Assembly (NCBI GenBank): GCA_910585215.1
Contig: CAJUDQ010000033.1
Span: forward strand, 10,602 to 36,538
From: an uncultured Lachnospiraceae bacterium
Lineage (GTDB): Bacteria; Bacillota; Clostridia; Lachnospirales; Lachnospiraceae
Direction of reading: 5' to 3'
Length of the DNA: 25,937 bases
Shown here: positions 15,589 through 24,266 of the stretch, piece by piece
How the letters are laid out: each line of letters begins with the position of its first letter
Numbering within the stretch: the stretch's first letter is position 1
The notes under the pieces: model-generated
Database searches by the model: none
What the model was told of the DNA's origin: nothing
What the model saw: the letters and a program-made list of their open reading frames with translations, nothing else
Translations under genes and position numbers: made by a program

Positions 15589-16587
15589 CTATAAAGAGCT
15601 CGACATATTATCCAATTTATCACTATATTTTCTTAAATAATTCTTCACTTTAATATTATATTTTTTATCAATTAAGTCTGGTATCTTTCCATGCCTAGCT
15701 TGAATAAGCAAATGACCAAAAGAAAGTATGCATAACTTTATACCGAAACGTTTAATTTTCAATTTATCAAAACTTTCCTTAAAATATCTCTTTATTTTAG
15801 ATAATTTCAACTCTTTTCCTTCCACTTTTTGTAACTGGATTTCATTTGATATATCATCATTTATCCATATACCAAAAAAAGTTTTCTCATCATTTTTATT
15901 TCTGCAATTATAAGTTGCCTTCCATGACAGCTTATTAAAAATACCTATTTGTTTTTCGACCTCATCTCTTATCTCTCTATCTGCTGTTTTATTCATAATT
16001 CTATTCATAAAAAAAATATCATTTTCATAATATGGTACGGCATCCAATAATTTTCTTGCTTCTCTGTCCCGACTGATCACTTCGTCCAGAAAATAATCTA
16101 CAAGGAAATATGCAATGATTGTACTTTCCTGTTTCCAATAGCTATGTAGTAATATTTTTATCAAACTGCATATTCTGCATCCTTTTTTTCCACCTATAAG
16201 ATATGAGCTCCAACGTGCTTTTGAAACATTACGGCTCATATATGCAGGATTATATTTTCTCTTAATTGTGTAAAAATCCAATTCATATATTTCAGATGGT
16301 ATTTCATAGTTTATAAATATTGTAGAATCAATCCATATACCTCCGTATCTATATATCAATTCCATCCGAATCAAATCTGAAAGATGTGTAATCGTAATGA
16401 TTCGTTTTTTAACTTTTTCTAATATATAATCTGGAAGTTCTATATATTGTAAATAATTTTCTTCTGTAATAACTATTACTTTCCTGCCAGCTGATTTTTC
16501 TCTCATACTGTTTATACACTTTTTTACCAGTACTGGAGCATTTTGTTCTCCCTGCCACCACATTGTCCATATACATTGTTCATTCAT
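15589..16587 (-). CDS. Capsular polysaccharide synthesis glycosyltransferase (PF05704-like)
   Basis: 332 residues from ATG 16587. It begins with the IWTMWWQGE…AP segment (~6-18) typical of the family, and carries GGIWIDST (~82-89), the metal/nucleotide-binding segment of this DXD-containing GT-A group related to GT32. No signal peptide or TM; it probably acts at the cytosolic membrane face adding a sugar to the lipid-linked repeat unit. The frame can open 54 bases earlier (ATG 16641, GAGG ten bases upstream), but AAAGGA seven to eight bases before 16587 and the family's usual N-terminus favour the shorter form. Last gene of the polysaccharide operon. Acceptor and donor are unknown. Confidence 0.78.
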   Translation of the reverse strand: MNEQCIWTMWWQGEQNAPVLVKKCINSMREKSAGRKVIVITEENYLQYIELPDYILEKVKKRIITITHLSDLIRMELIYRYGGIWIDSTIFINYEIPSEIYELDFYTIKRKYNPAYMSRNVSKARWSSYLIGGKKGCRICSLIKILLHSYWKQESTIIAYFLVDYFLDEVISRDREARKLLDAVPYYENDIFFMNRIMNKTADREIRDEVEKQIGIFNKLSWKATYNCRNKNDEKTFFGIWINDDISNEIQLQKVEGKELKLSKIKRYFKESFDKLKIKRFGIKLCILSFGHLLIQARHGKIPDLIDKKYNIKVKNYLRKYSDKLDNMSSSL

Positions 16588-16719
16588 AATTCTATCCTTT
16601 TTGTATAACATTGATTTCAATAAAAAATTTTTCAGTGGCATTTTTCATGAGCCTCATGCACATCTGGTCAGTAAACATATAAAATACAAAATACTCCAGA
16701 AACTACTAATATTTTATAT

Positions 16720-17979
16720 TTAATCAGTCATGTATCTGGTACTTATAATCTCTGTATCAAACGGCAACAGAAGCATATTATTTCCATTTTCATCTGTTAC
16801 TCTAAACTCCGCAATAACTGTATCTACCCTTTCCTTGAGAAGTTCAAGAGTAGGGGCAACTATAAATATATTCGCTGCCATTTGCCGCTGTGTTCCAAGT
16901 CCGGCAACAACATCTCCATTTTCATAATTGGGATTTACTGAAACAACACCGTTAAAACGCCTGATTTTTTCAATACCTGAAATATTACCAATTCTGCCTT
17001 CCTTAACAAGCGGTGAAAGTTTACACGCATACATCCCATGAAAATATGGGTCGGCAAACGCCTGAATATCTTTGTTACTCATTTTTCCATCCAACGCATA
17101 GTGGATAAGAAGTTCTTTCGCGTCAATTCCTGTAAGTTCAGATACTATCATATGTTCCTGTGCACCATTCAGGCGAAATCCGGGCTCATAAATATAAACA
17201 GAATTATTTTCAATAAATGCCTGAAGAAATAAAACTCCATTTTTCACCTTCATTCCATGGAGCATATTTTTTACCTTCTCTTCTGTTTCTGCTCTGTAAC
17301 ATTCAATATGCTTTGATGGAAATATATACGCTGATGGAAGCTGCGTAATCCCTTTTTGCTCTTTGCTTGTATACCGGTCACACATTGCAACCATAATGGG
17401 ATTTCCATCTTGGATTACATAATATATAATGACTTCAAGACCTGACATATACTTTTCAATTAAAACTTTTTTTCTAAAGGAAAACTTTAATGCTTTTTTT
17501 ATTGCAGCCTCCAATCCTTTTTGATCATAGCAGATTGAAATACCTTTTGAACTTGAACTGTCTACAGGTTTCACAATAACAGGATATTCAATTGTATCAA
17601 GTTCGTCAACAGAATATTCTGGAACTACCGGAACATCATATTTCCGGCAGGTGTCCTTGAAATTATCTTTTGATATCATCACCTCAAACTGCTCCATAGA
17701 TGCAAAACATGGAAATTCAAGTTCTTCACAGACTTTACAGTAAGAAGGAATTAAAGCTTCTGCAACTCCAACCAGAACACCATCTATATTTTCTTTTTTT
17801 ACAAGCCCGACAAGGCCGTCCACATCCATTCCATCTACATAACATGGAACATCTGCAAATTTCTTGGCATAGGTTATTTTATTATAATCCGTAACATATG
17901 TTTTTAGGCCCATTAATTTTGCCTTTTCTATAAGGCTGATTGTTTCAGGATTTGCACCTATTATCAATAACTTTTTCAT
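16720..17979 (-). CDS. ATP-grasp ligase, probably acting on an amino sugar
   Basis: 419 residues from ATG 17979 (MKKLLIIGAN, a Rossmann-like N-domain with GANPET). The ATP-grasp core has PVIVKPVDSSSSKGI (~134-148), the flexible loop CDRYTSKEQKG and the metal-binding end IYEPGFRLNGAQ. The enzyme class joins a carboxylate to an amine through an acylphosphate. Next to a sugar 4-aminotransferase it most plausibly adds an amino acid or other acid to the 4-amino group of the deoxysugar; that is inference. The frame starts 12 bases earlier (17991) at an ATG touching AAGGA, too close to be favoured. No TM, cytosolic. Alternative: an unrelated carboxylate-amine ligase tailoring the repeat unit. Confidence 0.8.
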   Translation of the reverse strand: MKKLLIIGANPETISLIEKAKLMGLKTYVTDYNKITYAKKFADVPCYVDGMDVDGLVGLVKKENIDGVLVGVAEALIPSYCKVCEELEFPCFASMEQFEVMISKDNFKDTCRKYDVPVVPEYSVDELDTIEYPVIVKPVDSSSSKGISICYDQKGLEAAIKKALKFSFRKKVLIEKYMSGLEVIIYYVIQDGNPIMVAMCDRYTSKEQKGITQLPSAYIFPSKHIECYRAETEEKVKNMLHGMKVKNGVLFLQAFIENNSVYIYEPGFRLNGAQEHMIVSELTGIDAKELLIHYALDGKMSNKDIQAFADPYFHGMYACKLSPLVKEGRIGNISGIEKIRRFNGVVSVNPNYENGDVVAGLGTQRQMAANIFIVAPTLELLKERVDTVIAEFRVTDENGNNMLLLPFDTEIISTRYMTD

Positions 17980-18084
17980 AGTTTTCACCATTCCTTTTTA
18001 GTCACAAACAAGACATGAAAGATGCTTTCACACTTCACAGTGCAAATTTTCTTTCACTCTTATGGTTCCTTTCTTTTCACACAT

Positions 18085-19200
18085 CTACTTCCGACATTCC
18101 AAAATAATCTCACAGATTTTATCCACATCTTCCATTGCCAAGTCGGAATATAACGGCAGTGTCAGCACACGTTTGCTGATATGTAATGCAGTAGGGGTCA
18201 AATTGGGATTATACTTTCCATGAAAACAGTCAAAGGAATTTGTCAATGGATAAAAATATTTTCTTGCACCAATATTTTTTGCCTCTAAAGCATCAAATAC
18301 TTCATTACGGCTTGCACCAAATGCTTTTTCCATAAAAATAACCGGATAGTATGCATAATTGGGGGTTACATCTGCCTGGACAGGATTTAACTGCAGACCG
18401 TCAATCCCTGTAAGATGCAAATGATATCTCTCAACAACCTTCTTTCTTTTTGCTATTTCTTCATCTATGTGACGCAAATTACAAAGCCCCATAGCTGCAC
18501 AAAATTCATTTAATTTCGCATTGGCTCCAACCCCGTCTATGATTTCAGGTCCACGAATACCGAAGTTTTTCAATCTATACAGTTCAATGCCAAAATCTTT
18601 ATCTTTAAAGCATGCTGCTCCTCCTTCAATACAGTGAAATACTTTTGTAGCATGAAAGCTAAAACATGAAACGTCTCCAAAAGAACCAATTCCCTGACCT
18701 TTATAAGAAACATGAAACGCATGGGCGGCATCATAGATAACCTTCAATCCATATTTCTTTGCAATCCTTTCAATTTCTTCTATATTACAGATATTTCCAT
18801 ATACATGAACCGGCATAATGGCAGATGTATTATCTGTAATCAATTCTTCAATTTTACTTGTATCTATTGTATAATTATCTGCATTAATATCACAAAACAC
18901 CGGTTCAAGACCATTTCTTACAATAGCATGTGTTGTAGAAGCAAAGGTAAAAGGTGTAGTAATCACTTCACTGTTTTTTGGCAGATTCATTGCCTGCAGA
19001 CAAAGTTCCAATGCCATATGGCCATTTGTAAATAGTTCCACCTGCTCTACCCCAAGAAAATCCTCAAGTTCTTTTTGCAGCCTTTTATGCTTGCTTCCCA
19101 TGTTAGTCAGCCAGTGTGTATCCCAGATATCCTTAATTTCTTCTATATATTCCTCAATCTCCGGCATAGATGAACGGGTTACAAGAATTTTATCTGTCAT
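18085..19200 (-). CDS. DegT/DnrJ/EryC1 sugar aminotransferase (dTDP-4-keto-6-deoxyhexose)
   Basis: 371 residues, PLP-dependent fold type I. Motifs: TNGHMALEL (~58-66), TTPFTFASTTHAIVRNG (~81-97), VHVYGN, D157 in YDAAHAF and the Schiff-base lysine K186 in FSFHATKVFHCIEGGA. The opening TRSSMPEIEEYIEEI and WLTNMG are close to VioA/WecE-like enzymes that convert dTDP-4-keto-6-deoxyglucose to the 4-amino sugar (Qui4N or Fuc4N). Which epimer is made cannot be told from the sequence. ATG 19200 has AAAGGA upstream at good spacing. It feeds the ATP-grasp enzyme encoded next and probably the WecF-like transferase. dTDP-sugar precursor genes (rmlA, rmlB) are not in this window. Confidence 0.88.
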   Translation of the reverse strand: MTDKILVTRSSMPEIEEYIEEIKDIWDTHWLTNMGSKHKRLQKELEDFLGVEQVELFTNGHMALELCLQAMNLPKNSEVITTPFTFASTTHAIVRNGLEPVFCDINADNYTIDTSKIEELITDNTSAIMPVHVYGNICNIEEIERIAKKYGLKVIYDAAHAFHVSYKGQGIGSFGDVSCFSFHATKVFHCIEGGAACFKDKDFGIELYRLKNFGIRGPEIIDGVGANAKLNEFCAAMGLCNLRHIDEEIAKRKKVVERYHLHLTGIDGLQLNPVQADVTPNYAYYPVIFMEKAFGASRNEVFDALEAKNIGARKYFYPLTNSFDCFHGKYNPNLTPTALHISKRVLTLPLYSDLAMEDVDKICEIILECRK

Positions 19201-19255
19201 TATAGTTTCCTTTCATAGCGTATTTTATAAATTTTTCTGTAAATTATGTTTCCAC

Positions 19256-19478
19256 TCACAAATTACCGATTTTCTTTTTCCAGATACCAAAACTGGAATA
19301 TCCTTTACCTATTCAACTGTAATCTGTACATCACTACCCCTCCCATACTGTTTTAATTTCAACGACTGTATTATCTATATTGCTATTTTGAGCAAGATTT
19401 AACCTGATAACATATTCTTTTTTCCCTTTTGGATAAACTGACATCAAACGATTCCGAGTAAATTTTTTAAAACTCAAA
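19256..19478 (-). pseudogene. Decayed coding fragment between flippase and aminotransferase genes
   Basis: In this 339-base gap (19201-19539) the minus strand reads protein-like in two adjoining frames. An ATG at 19444 gives 36 codons (MSVYPKGKKEYVIRLNLAQN, then SNIDNTVVEIKTVWEG) to TAG 19334. Shifting by one at the GGGAGGGG run continues GSDVQITVE, stop, VKDIPVLVSGKRKSVIL to TGA 19256. The composition looks like a beta-strand-rich C-terminal domain broken by a frameshift and a nonsense codon. No ribosome site was found for the fragment, and I do not recognise the family. Confidence 0.3.
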
Positions 19479-19539
19479 ATTATTTTAATTTCTTAAAACT
19501 GCTCTTTCATAACAGATTTTATAACTTTGATTAATAATT

Positions 19540-20985
19540 TTATTTTTGTTTTTTCTTTATAAAACTTATCAGATAATAGAACGCCGAATATCGAAACAGG
19601 AGAGATTCTCCCAGATAAACTACTGTTCCTGTAACTACCTGCAGAACTATAATAAAAATATCTGGCAGCGCCAAAAATGAAATTGGATAAACAATTATTG
19701 CCATAAACAAAGCCAAAAACAATGGCAGAAATAAATCTTTTGCCTGCTCTAAATAATGGTATTGTATCAGACGGGTATTGGGGGTAGCATTGACAAATAT
19801 TGAAATAATATCTGTTATGATTAAACTGTACGCCATAGCAAGAGGACTGATTTGCATGGATATTACGAGTGCTATTATCCCGATTCCCTTTTTTATGATT
19901 TCCAGTTTAAGAAACAAATCACTTCGACCCAATGCATTTATTGCCTGTAAATTTGCTGTATGAACAGGCCATACTCCATAGGTAAAACAAAAAATTCTGA
20001 GATATGGCACACAAGGAAGCCATTTTTCTGTTAAAATTATTTTTATCAGCGGTTCTGCAACAACACTCAAACCAAACATCAAAGGCCACATAATATATGA
20101 ACTAACCTGAATTGCCCTGCGTGTCATTTGTTTTACCTTTTCTTTGTTATCCTGATACTGTGACATTGCAGGAAAAAGAACGCTGCTTATTGATGTATTA
20201 ATATTTACAACAATCAAATTAGGATATTTATCTCCCTGATTATAATAGGCAAGGTCAGAACTTGTGTATTTTTTTCCGATAATCAGAGTTCGAAGCTGTC
20301 TGTATCCGGTATCAAGCAGACCTGATGCCAACAGCTTCCAGCCGTATGCCAACAGCTTCTTTGCCCTTTCCCAAGAACATTTAAAATCTGGCCTCCATCG
20401 AACAGTAATCCATAACACAATTGTATCTGTACAGGTGTTTGTCAGATATTGAGCAACCAGAGCCCATATGCCAAATCCCTGATATGCCATAAAAATCCCC
20501 ACAATTCCAGAAAGCAACGTTCCAAACAACGTAGACCAGAAAAAGCGCTTAAAAAGCATATTTCTGGACACATAAGCCTGCTGTACTGAATTGACTGCAG
20601 CTACTATAATTCGGATTCCCAATACCCGAAGAGCCGGAGATAATACGGGCATGTCATAAAATTCCGCGATTATTGGAGAAAGAAAAAACAATATAAAATA
20701 TAAGAATAGTGAAAGCAGAATATTGATATAAAATACAGATGAAAAATCAAGATTATCTGCCTCTTTTTTTTGAATTAGTGCATTGCCAAAACCACTGCTG
20801 ACAAATACATTTGCTAATGCAATAAATACCATTACAATTGCAACAGCCCCATAATCCTCTGGAGACAGTATGCGTGCAAGAATAACAGAAACAATCAGAC
20901 TGATAAGCTGTGCAGTTATTCGTTCTCCAAATTTCCAGAAAAGTCCGGAAAAAACTTTTTTCTTGATATGATATGAATTATCCAT
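19540..20985 (-). CDS. Wzx-type polysaccharide flippase (MOP superfamily)
   Basis: 481 residues with about 12-14 TM helices and little else. The N-terminus KKKVFSGLFWKFGERITAQL followed by ILARILSPEDYGAVAIV is the signature of the polysaccharide flippase / WzxC-like branch. The conserved PLMFGLSVVAEPLIKIIL lies near the middle. It would move the undecaprenyl-linked repeat unit across the membrane for polymerisation by the EpsG-like protein encoded upstream. ATG 20985 is the first start in the frame; its ribosome site is weak (only an A-rich stretch with TAAG upstream), so translation may be low. The WecF-like gene ends 61 bases before it. Confidence 0.9.
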   Translation of the reverse strand: MDNSYHIKKKVFSGLFWKFGERITAQLISLIVSVILARILSPEDYGAVAIVMVFIALANVFVSSGFGNALIQKKEADNLDFSSVFYINILLSLFLYFILFFLSPIIAEFYDMPVLSPALRVLGIRIIVAAVNSVQQAYVSRNMLFKRFFWSTLFGTLLSGIVGIFMAYQGFGIWALVAQYLTNTCTDTIVLWITVRWRPDFKCSWERAKKLLAYGWKLLASGLLDTGYRQLRTLIIGKKYTSSDLAYYNQGDKYPNLIVVNINTSISSVLFPAMSQYQDNKEKVKQMTRRAIQVSSYIMWPLMFGLSVVAEPLIKIILTEKWLPCVPYLRIFCFTYGVWPVHTANLQAINALGRSDLFLKLEIIKKGIGIIALVISMQISPLAMAYSLIITDIISIFVNATPNTRLIQYHYLEQAKDLFLPLFLALFMAIIVYPISFLALPDIFIIVLQVVTGTVVYLGESLLFRYSAFYYLISFIKKKQK

Positions 20986-21046
20986 GTTTTTTGTATCTTA
21001 TTAAATAATTTCCATTTAACAATAGCAATCTTTCCTTGATTTTATT

Positions 21047-22132
21047 TTATACAGATTCAAAAACTTTTTTCCAACAGATATTTCCCTCTTTTGAATCCAT
21101 ATATTTTTCGCCTATTTTATGATTTTGGATTCTTTGTTCATTGCTGAATTTAAAAAATTCTTCTATGCTCATTTGAGGTATTGTTTCCACTGAAAAAATA
21201 TCATATCCTCTTTCCTGATATACATCCCACATAGAAACATCTGTTCTTAAATAAAGTTTTTTTCCCAAATAAAGCAGAATATTGATATTCCCCATTGCCT
21301 GTTGGCGGTTATTATTAAAAATTCCAACTGTGCATGTTGACAATAACTCAATATATTTCTCTTTCTCTATATAATCAAGAATTGGGCAGAATATATCTCC
21401 CAAAATTTCTTTTCCTTTTTTTTTAACTTCCTGCCTGTATTCTTCATTTCCGTAAGAAAGTGGACAAATAATCTGTATATCTTCATCTTTATATTTTTTC
21501 AACATTTCAAATATTTCTATATGTTTATTAGAAACAGTTGCCGAATTTCCAACTAATATCCTTTTTTTATCATTAATAGAAGTTTTCCAATATTTTGAAT
21601 AATTTATCACATTATATGGATCTTTGGGCATGGGCGCAATAAAATATGGTTTTTTGACTCTAGTAATTTCCGTAAATTTCTCATATTCACCATTGATAAG
21701 AAATATTAAAGCCGCACATTTCTTAAAACAATATATTTTTACAAATTTTTTCAAATGTAACTTTAAATCATTTTTAGGAATTTTATCCTGCATATTATAA
21801 AAATCACCACCCCACAGGTGTATATATATTTTTTTCAGCAAATTTCTACGCATAAAAAACAGTTCAAAATAAAAATTAAAAAAACCCGAAATAATTATTT
21901 TATCTGCATTTTTTAATAAACTTCTAATTTTTCTATCAGTTAATAGCTCTTTATGATTTTTAATAGAATATATATTATCATAATTAATAAGTTTCAATTC
22001 AAATTCAGTACCTAATAAAACAAACTCATGTTTCCATTCTGTCATTGATATTTTCATAAAATTTATATATCCTGAAGAAAATTTATCATTACACATAATA
22101 TGTAAAATCTGCTGCTTATTTGCATTTAACAT
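21047..22132 (-). CDS. WecF-like Fuc4NAc transferase (Glyco_transf_56)
   Basis: 361 residues. HIMCNDKFSSGYINF (~11-25), IHLWGGDFYN (~104-113), GNSATVSNKHIEIFEML (~195-211) and VGIFNNNRQQAMGNINI (~269-285) are the hallmarks of the TDP-4-acetamido-4,6-dideoxygalactose transferase family (WecF/RffT), which builds enterobacterial common antigen lipid III. Here it probably transfers the 4-amino-4,6-dideoxyhexose, or an N-acylated form, made by the aminotransferase and ATP-grasp enzyme of the same cluster. No N-acetyltransferase (WecD) gene is seen, so the donor may not be the acetamido sugar. Coding bases are markedly AT-rich, with an A9 run in the coding strand at 21416-21424. ATG 22132 has AAAGGA about 13 bases away, a poor spacing. 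Confidence 0.8.
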   Translation of the reverse strand: MLNANKQQILHIMCNDKFSSGYINFMKISMTEWKHEFVLLGTEFELKLINYDNIYSIKNHKELLTDRKIRSLLKNADKIIISGFFNFYFELFFMRRNLLKKIYIHLWGGDFYNMQDKIPKNDLKLHLKKFVKIYCFKKCAALIFLINGEYEKFTEITRVKKPYFIAPMPKDPYNVINYSKYWKTSINDKKRILVGNSATVSNKHIEIFEMLKKYKDEDIQIICPLSYGNEEYRQEVKKKGKEILGDIFCPILDYIEKEKYIELLSTCTVGIFNNNRQQAMGNINILLYLGKKLYLRTDVSMWDVYQERGYDIFSVETIPQMSIEEFFKFSNEQRIQNHKIGEKYMDSKEGNICWKKVFESV

Positions 22133-22184
22133 GTTTCTTATAGGTTTCCTTTCATTTAAAATCTTTTATCTCTGTTACACATAA

Positions 22185-23090
22185 TTATTTTTTTCTAATA
22201 ATAAGTCGCCCAAAGGATTTCAAATAACTAATATTTTTTAGAACTTTATAAGGTTGAAGTTTTATAATTTCACCATAACAAGTAATTGCACCTCTAATAT
22301 CATAATTTAATATATTTAATCTTAATTCATATCCTTTTCTGTTTACCATCGCTGCAGGATGCTGACACAGATATTTATAATTTTTTTTATTCAAATATCT
22401 CAGGCCACGAATCCTGCGCTTTATATCATTTGTAATTCTATCTCCGGAATAAATATAATAGTTTACCAAAGAAGTTGATACATACTCAAACTTTCCTTTT
22501 TCAGCAAGCCTAATCCATATATCCCAATCCTGTGAAGCTTCTATTTTTGGGTCAAATCCTCCCAATTTCATCAAAACTTCTGTTCTTATTAATCCAAAAG
22601 AAGTTGAACCTACAAAATTATTTTCCATAATTTTATGATAAACATTTCCTCTATACTGTTTTCCATCATCAAAATAAGTTCTTTTTTTATTTATATTATT
22701 TAAATCTATAATATTAGCATTACAATAAACCAAAACTACATCATCATTAAACAGTGATAACATTTCTTCTATTCTTGTCGGCAGGTATTCATCATCGTCA
22801 TCCAAAAAAGAAATATATTTTCCCTTAGACAAATAAAGACCAGTATTTCTTGCCATACATGCTCCAAGATTCTTTTCATGTTGAATATATGTTACCTTTT
22901 TATCAATGATAGACTCGCAAAATTTTTTTACTTCCTTTCTATATATAAAATCATCCGGACTGTCATCTACAATAATTAATTCCACATTTTTATATGTCTG
23001 ATGCAAAACGCTTTCTATTGCCTTTTTTATCTGATTAATTCTTCTCTTATAAGTTGTAATAATTACAGTTACCATATCTTTTTGAATCAT
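22185..23090 (-). CDS. GT2 family glycosyltransferase
   Basis: 301 residues with a GT-A fold: VTVIITTYKRR (~7-17), LIIVDDSPDD (~38-47), NLGACMARNTG (~74-84), the DXD-type FLDDDDEYLP (~95-104) and the SQDWDIWIRL segment near residue 190 with the usual catalytic acidic residue. Inverting transferase working on the cytosolic face. ATG 23090 has GGGAG eight bases upstream. An internal ATG (MVTVII, 23075) is possible but lacks a ribosome site. Co-directional with its neighbours, with gaps near 50 bases, so one operon. Sugar specificity is not predictable. Confidence 0.9.
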   Translation of the reverse strand: MIQKDMVTVIITTYKRRINQIKKAIESVLHQTYKNVELIIVDDSPDDFIYRKEVKKFCESIIDKKVTYIQHEKNLGACMARNTGLYLSKGKYISFLDDDDEYLPTRIEEMLSLFNDDVVLVYCNANIIDLNNINKKRTYFDDGKQYRGNVYHKIMENNFVGSTSFGLIRTEVLMKLGGFDPKIEASQDWDIWIRLAEKGKFEYVSTSLVNYYIYSGDRITNDIKRRIRGLRYLNKKNYKYLCQHPAAMVNRKGYELRLNILNYDIRGAITCYGEIIKLQPYKVLKNISYLKSFGRLIIRKK

Positions 23091-23138
23091 CTACTTATCT
23101 CCCAATAATCAGTTTTTCATTATGTTTTTCATTATGTT

Positions 23139-24254
23139 TCAAATTGTAAATATCATATAAGGAACTGTTTGGCCATGATTTTGATATACATACACAATTC
23201 CCCAATAAACTAGTAAATATATTAAAATCAATACAAAAGTTAAATTTATATTTTTATGCTGTTTTTCTTTAATTCGATATTTTTCTGCTATCCATGGAAT
23301 CATAATAATAAAAAAATAATCAAAATAATATGTTATCCGCAACGCAGCCGAATTGCTAAACATAATTAATGTCATCATGCTGCTGCATGTTAATATTAAA
23401 ATCCAAAATTGTGCATATCCATCATTGCTGTAAGCTTTTTTGTAAACCATAAAAAAATAAATAATCCACGGAAGACAAAATAAAAATATTCTTATCAACC
23501 TTCCTCCAGATTCATAATCCAATACATAAAAAGAATATCTGGTTCCCAAAAATCCCAACTTTATTACAAAATTCAAAATGCTCTGATAAAATACAGCAAC
23601 CCCCAACAGCCCTGCCGAGATTCCAAATCTTATAAGTTTACTATATTTCATCTTATAAGAATGATATAAAAAATAAACTGCAATTCCGACAAAAGCTGTA
23701 GAATGTGTGAGAAAAGCTACTGTTACACATAGGGAATATTTGATAAATTGTCTTTTTTTTACAAATTTAAAACCTGATATAATAATTGCAATGGCAAGCG
23801 ACTGACGTAACAGATTTAAAGTATTATTATAAAATAAAAAATAAAACACCAGCATTGCCAAGCTGATATCTATTTCATCTTTGCAGGAATATACACCACA
23901 AAATACCAGATAATTTATCAATAATGCCAGCACAAAATAAAACCAGTGAGCATTATCAGTAAATCTGGAAACTGTATAATTTAAAAGCATATATACAACT
24001 CCAACCTGAGAGCTTGTCCCCCATTTAACATATCCATATGCATCCGTCGAAGAAACTGCTCTCTGAAACCATACATTTCCATAACCTCTGACATCTGTTC
24101 CTATGCTATAATCTCTCACTCCTGCCAATATGGCAGTTACAAGCAGTCCTGCCATAAAGCATAAACCAGCTAATATTTTTTTATTTTGATTTTCTTTTAT
24201 GCTTCCTATTTTTACAAACAGTGCCGACAAAAAGAAACAACATATATATGCCAT
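23139..24254 (-). CDS. EpsG-family membrane protein, probable Wzy-like polymerase
   Basis: 371 residues with about ten TM helices. The EpsG-family motifs RDYSIGTDVRGY (~47-58) after TM2 and NLLRQSLAIAI (~147-157) are both present; these are the presumed catalytic loops of this polymerase group. It would join flipped repeat units on the outer face of the membrane, pairing with the Wzx-type flippase of this cluster. ATG 24254 has GAGG ten bases upstream and lies 12 bases after the GT4 stop. Its end is followed by a small direct repeat (TTCATTATG twice, near 23113-23136). Confidence 0.82.
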   Translation of the reverse strand: MAYICCFFLSALFVKIGSIKENQNKKILAGLCFMAGLLVTAILAGVRDYSIGTDVRGYGNVWFQRAVSSTDAYGYVKWGTSSQVGVVYMLLNYTVSRFTDNAHWFYFVLALLINYLVFCGVYSCKDEIDISLAMLVFYFLFYNNTLNLLRQSLAIAIIISGFKFVKKRQFIKYSLCVTVAFLTHSTAFVGIAVYFLYHSYKMKYSKLIRFGISAGLLGVAVFYQSILNFVIKLGFLGTRYSFYVLDYESGGRLIRIFLFCLPWIIYFFMVYKKAYSNDGYAQFWILILTCSSMMTLIMFSNSAALRITYYFDYFFIIMIPWIAEKYRIKEKQHKNINLTFVLILIYLLVYWGIVYVYQNHGQTVPYMIFTI

Positions 24255-24266
24255 TTTTAACCAACC

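Noticed and set aside
21416..21424. T9 run (A9 in the WecF-like gene) as a phase-variation tract
   Set aside because: A/T runs of this size are common in this very AT-rich stretch, unlike the G9 run at 3510.
23113..23136. Short direct repeat TTCATTATG after the EpsG-like gene
   Set aside because: Two copies of a low-complexity AT-rich word; simple slippage explains it.
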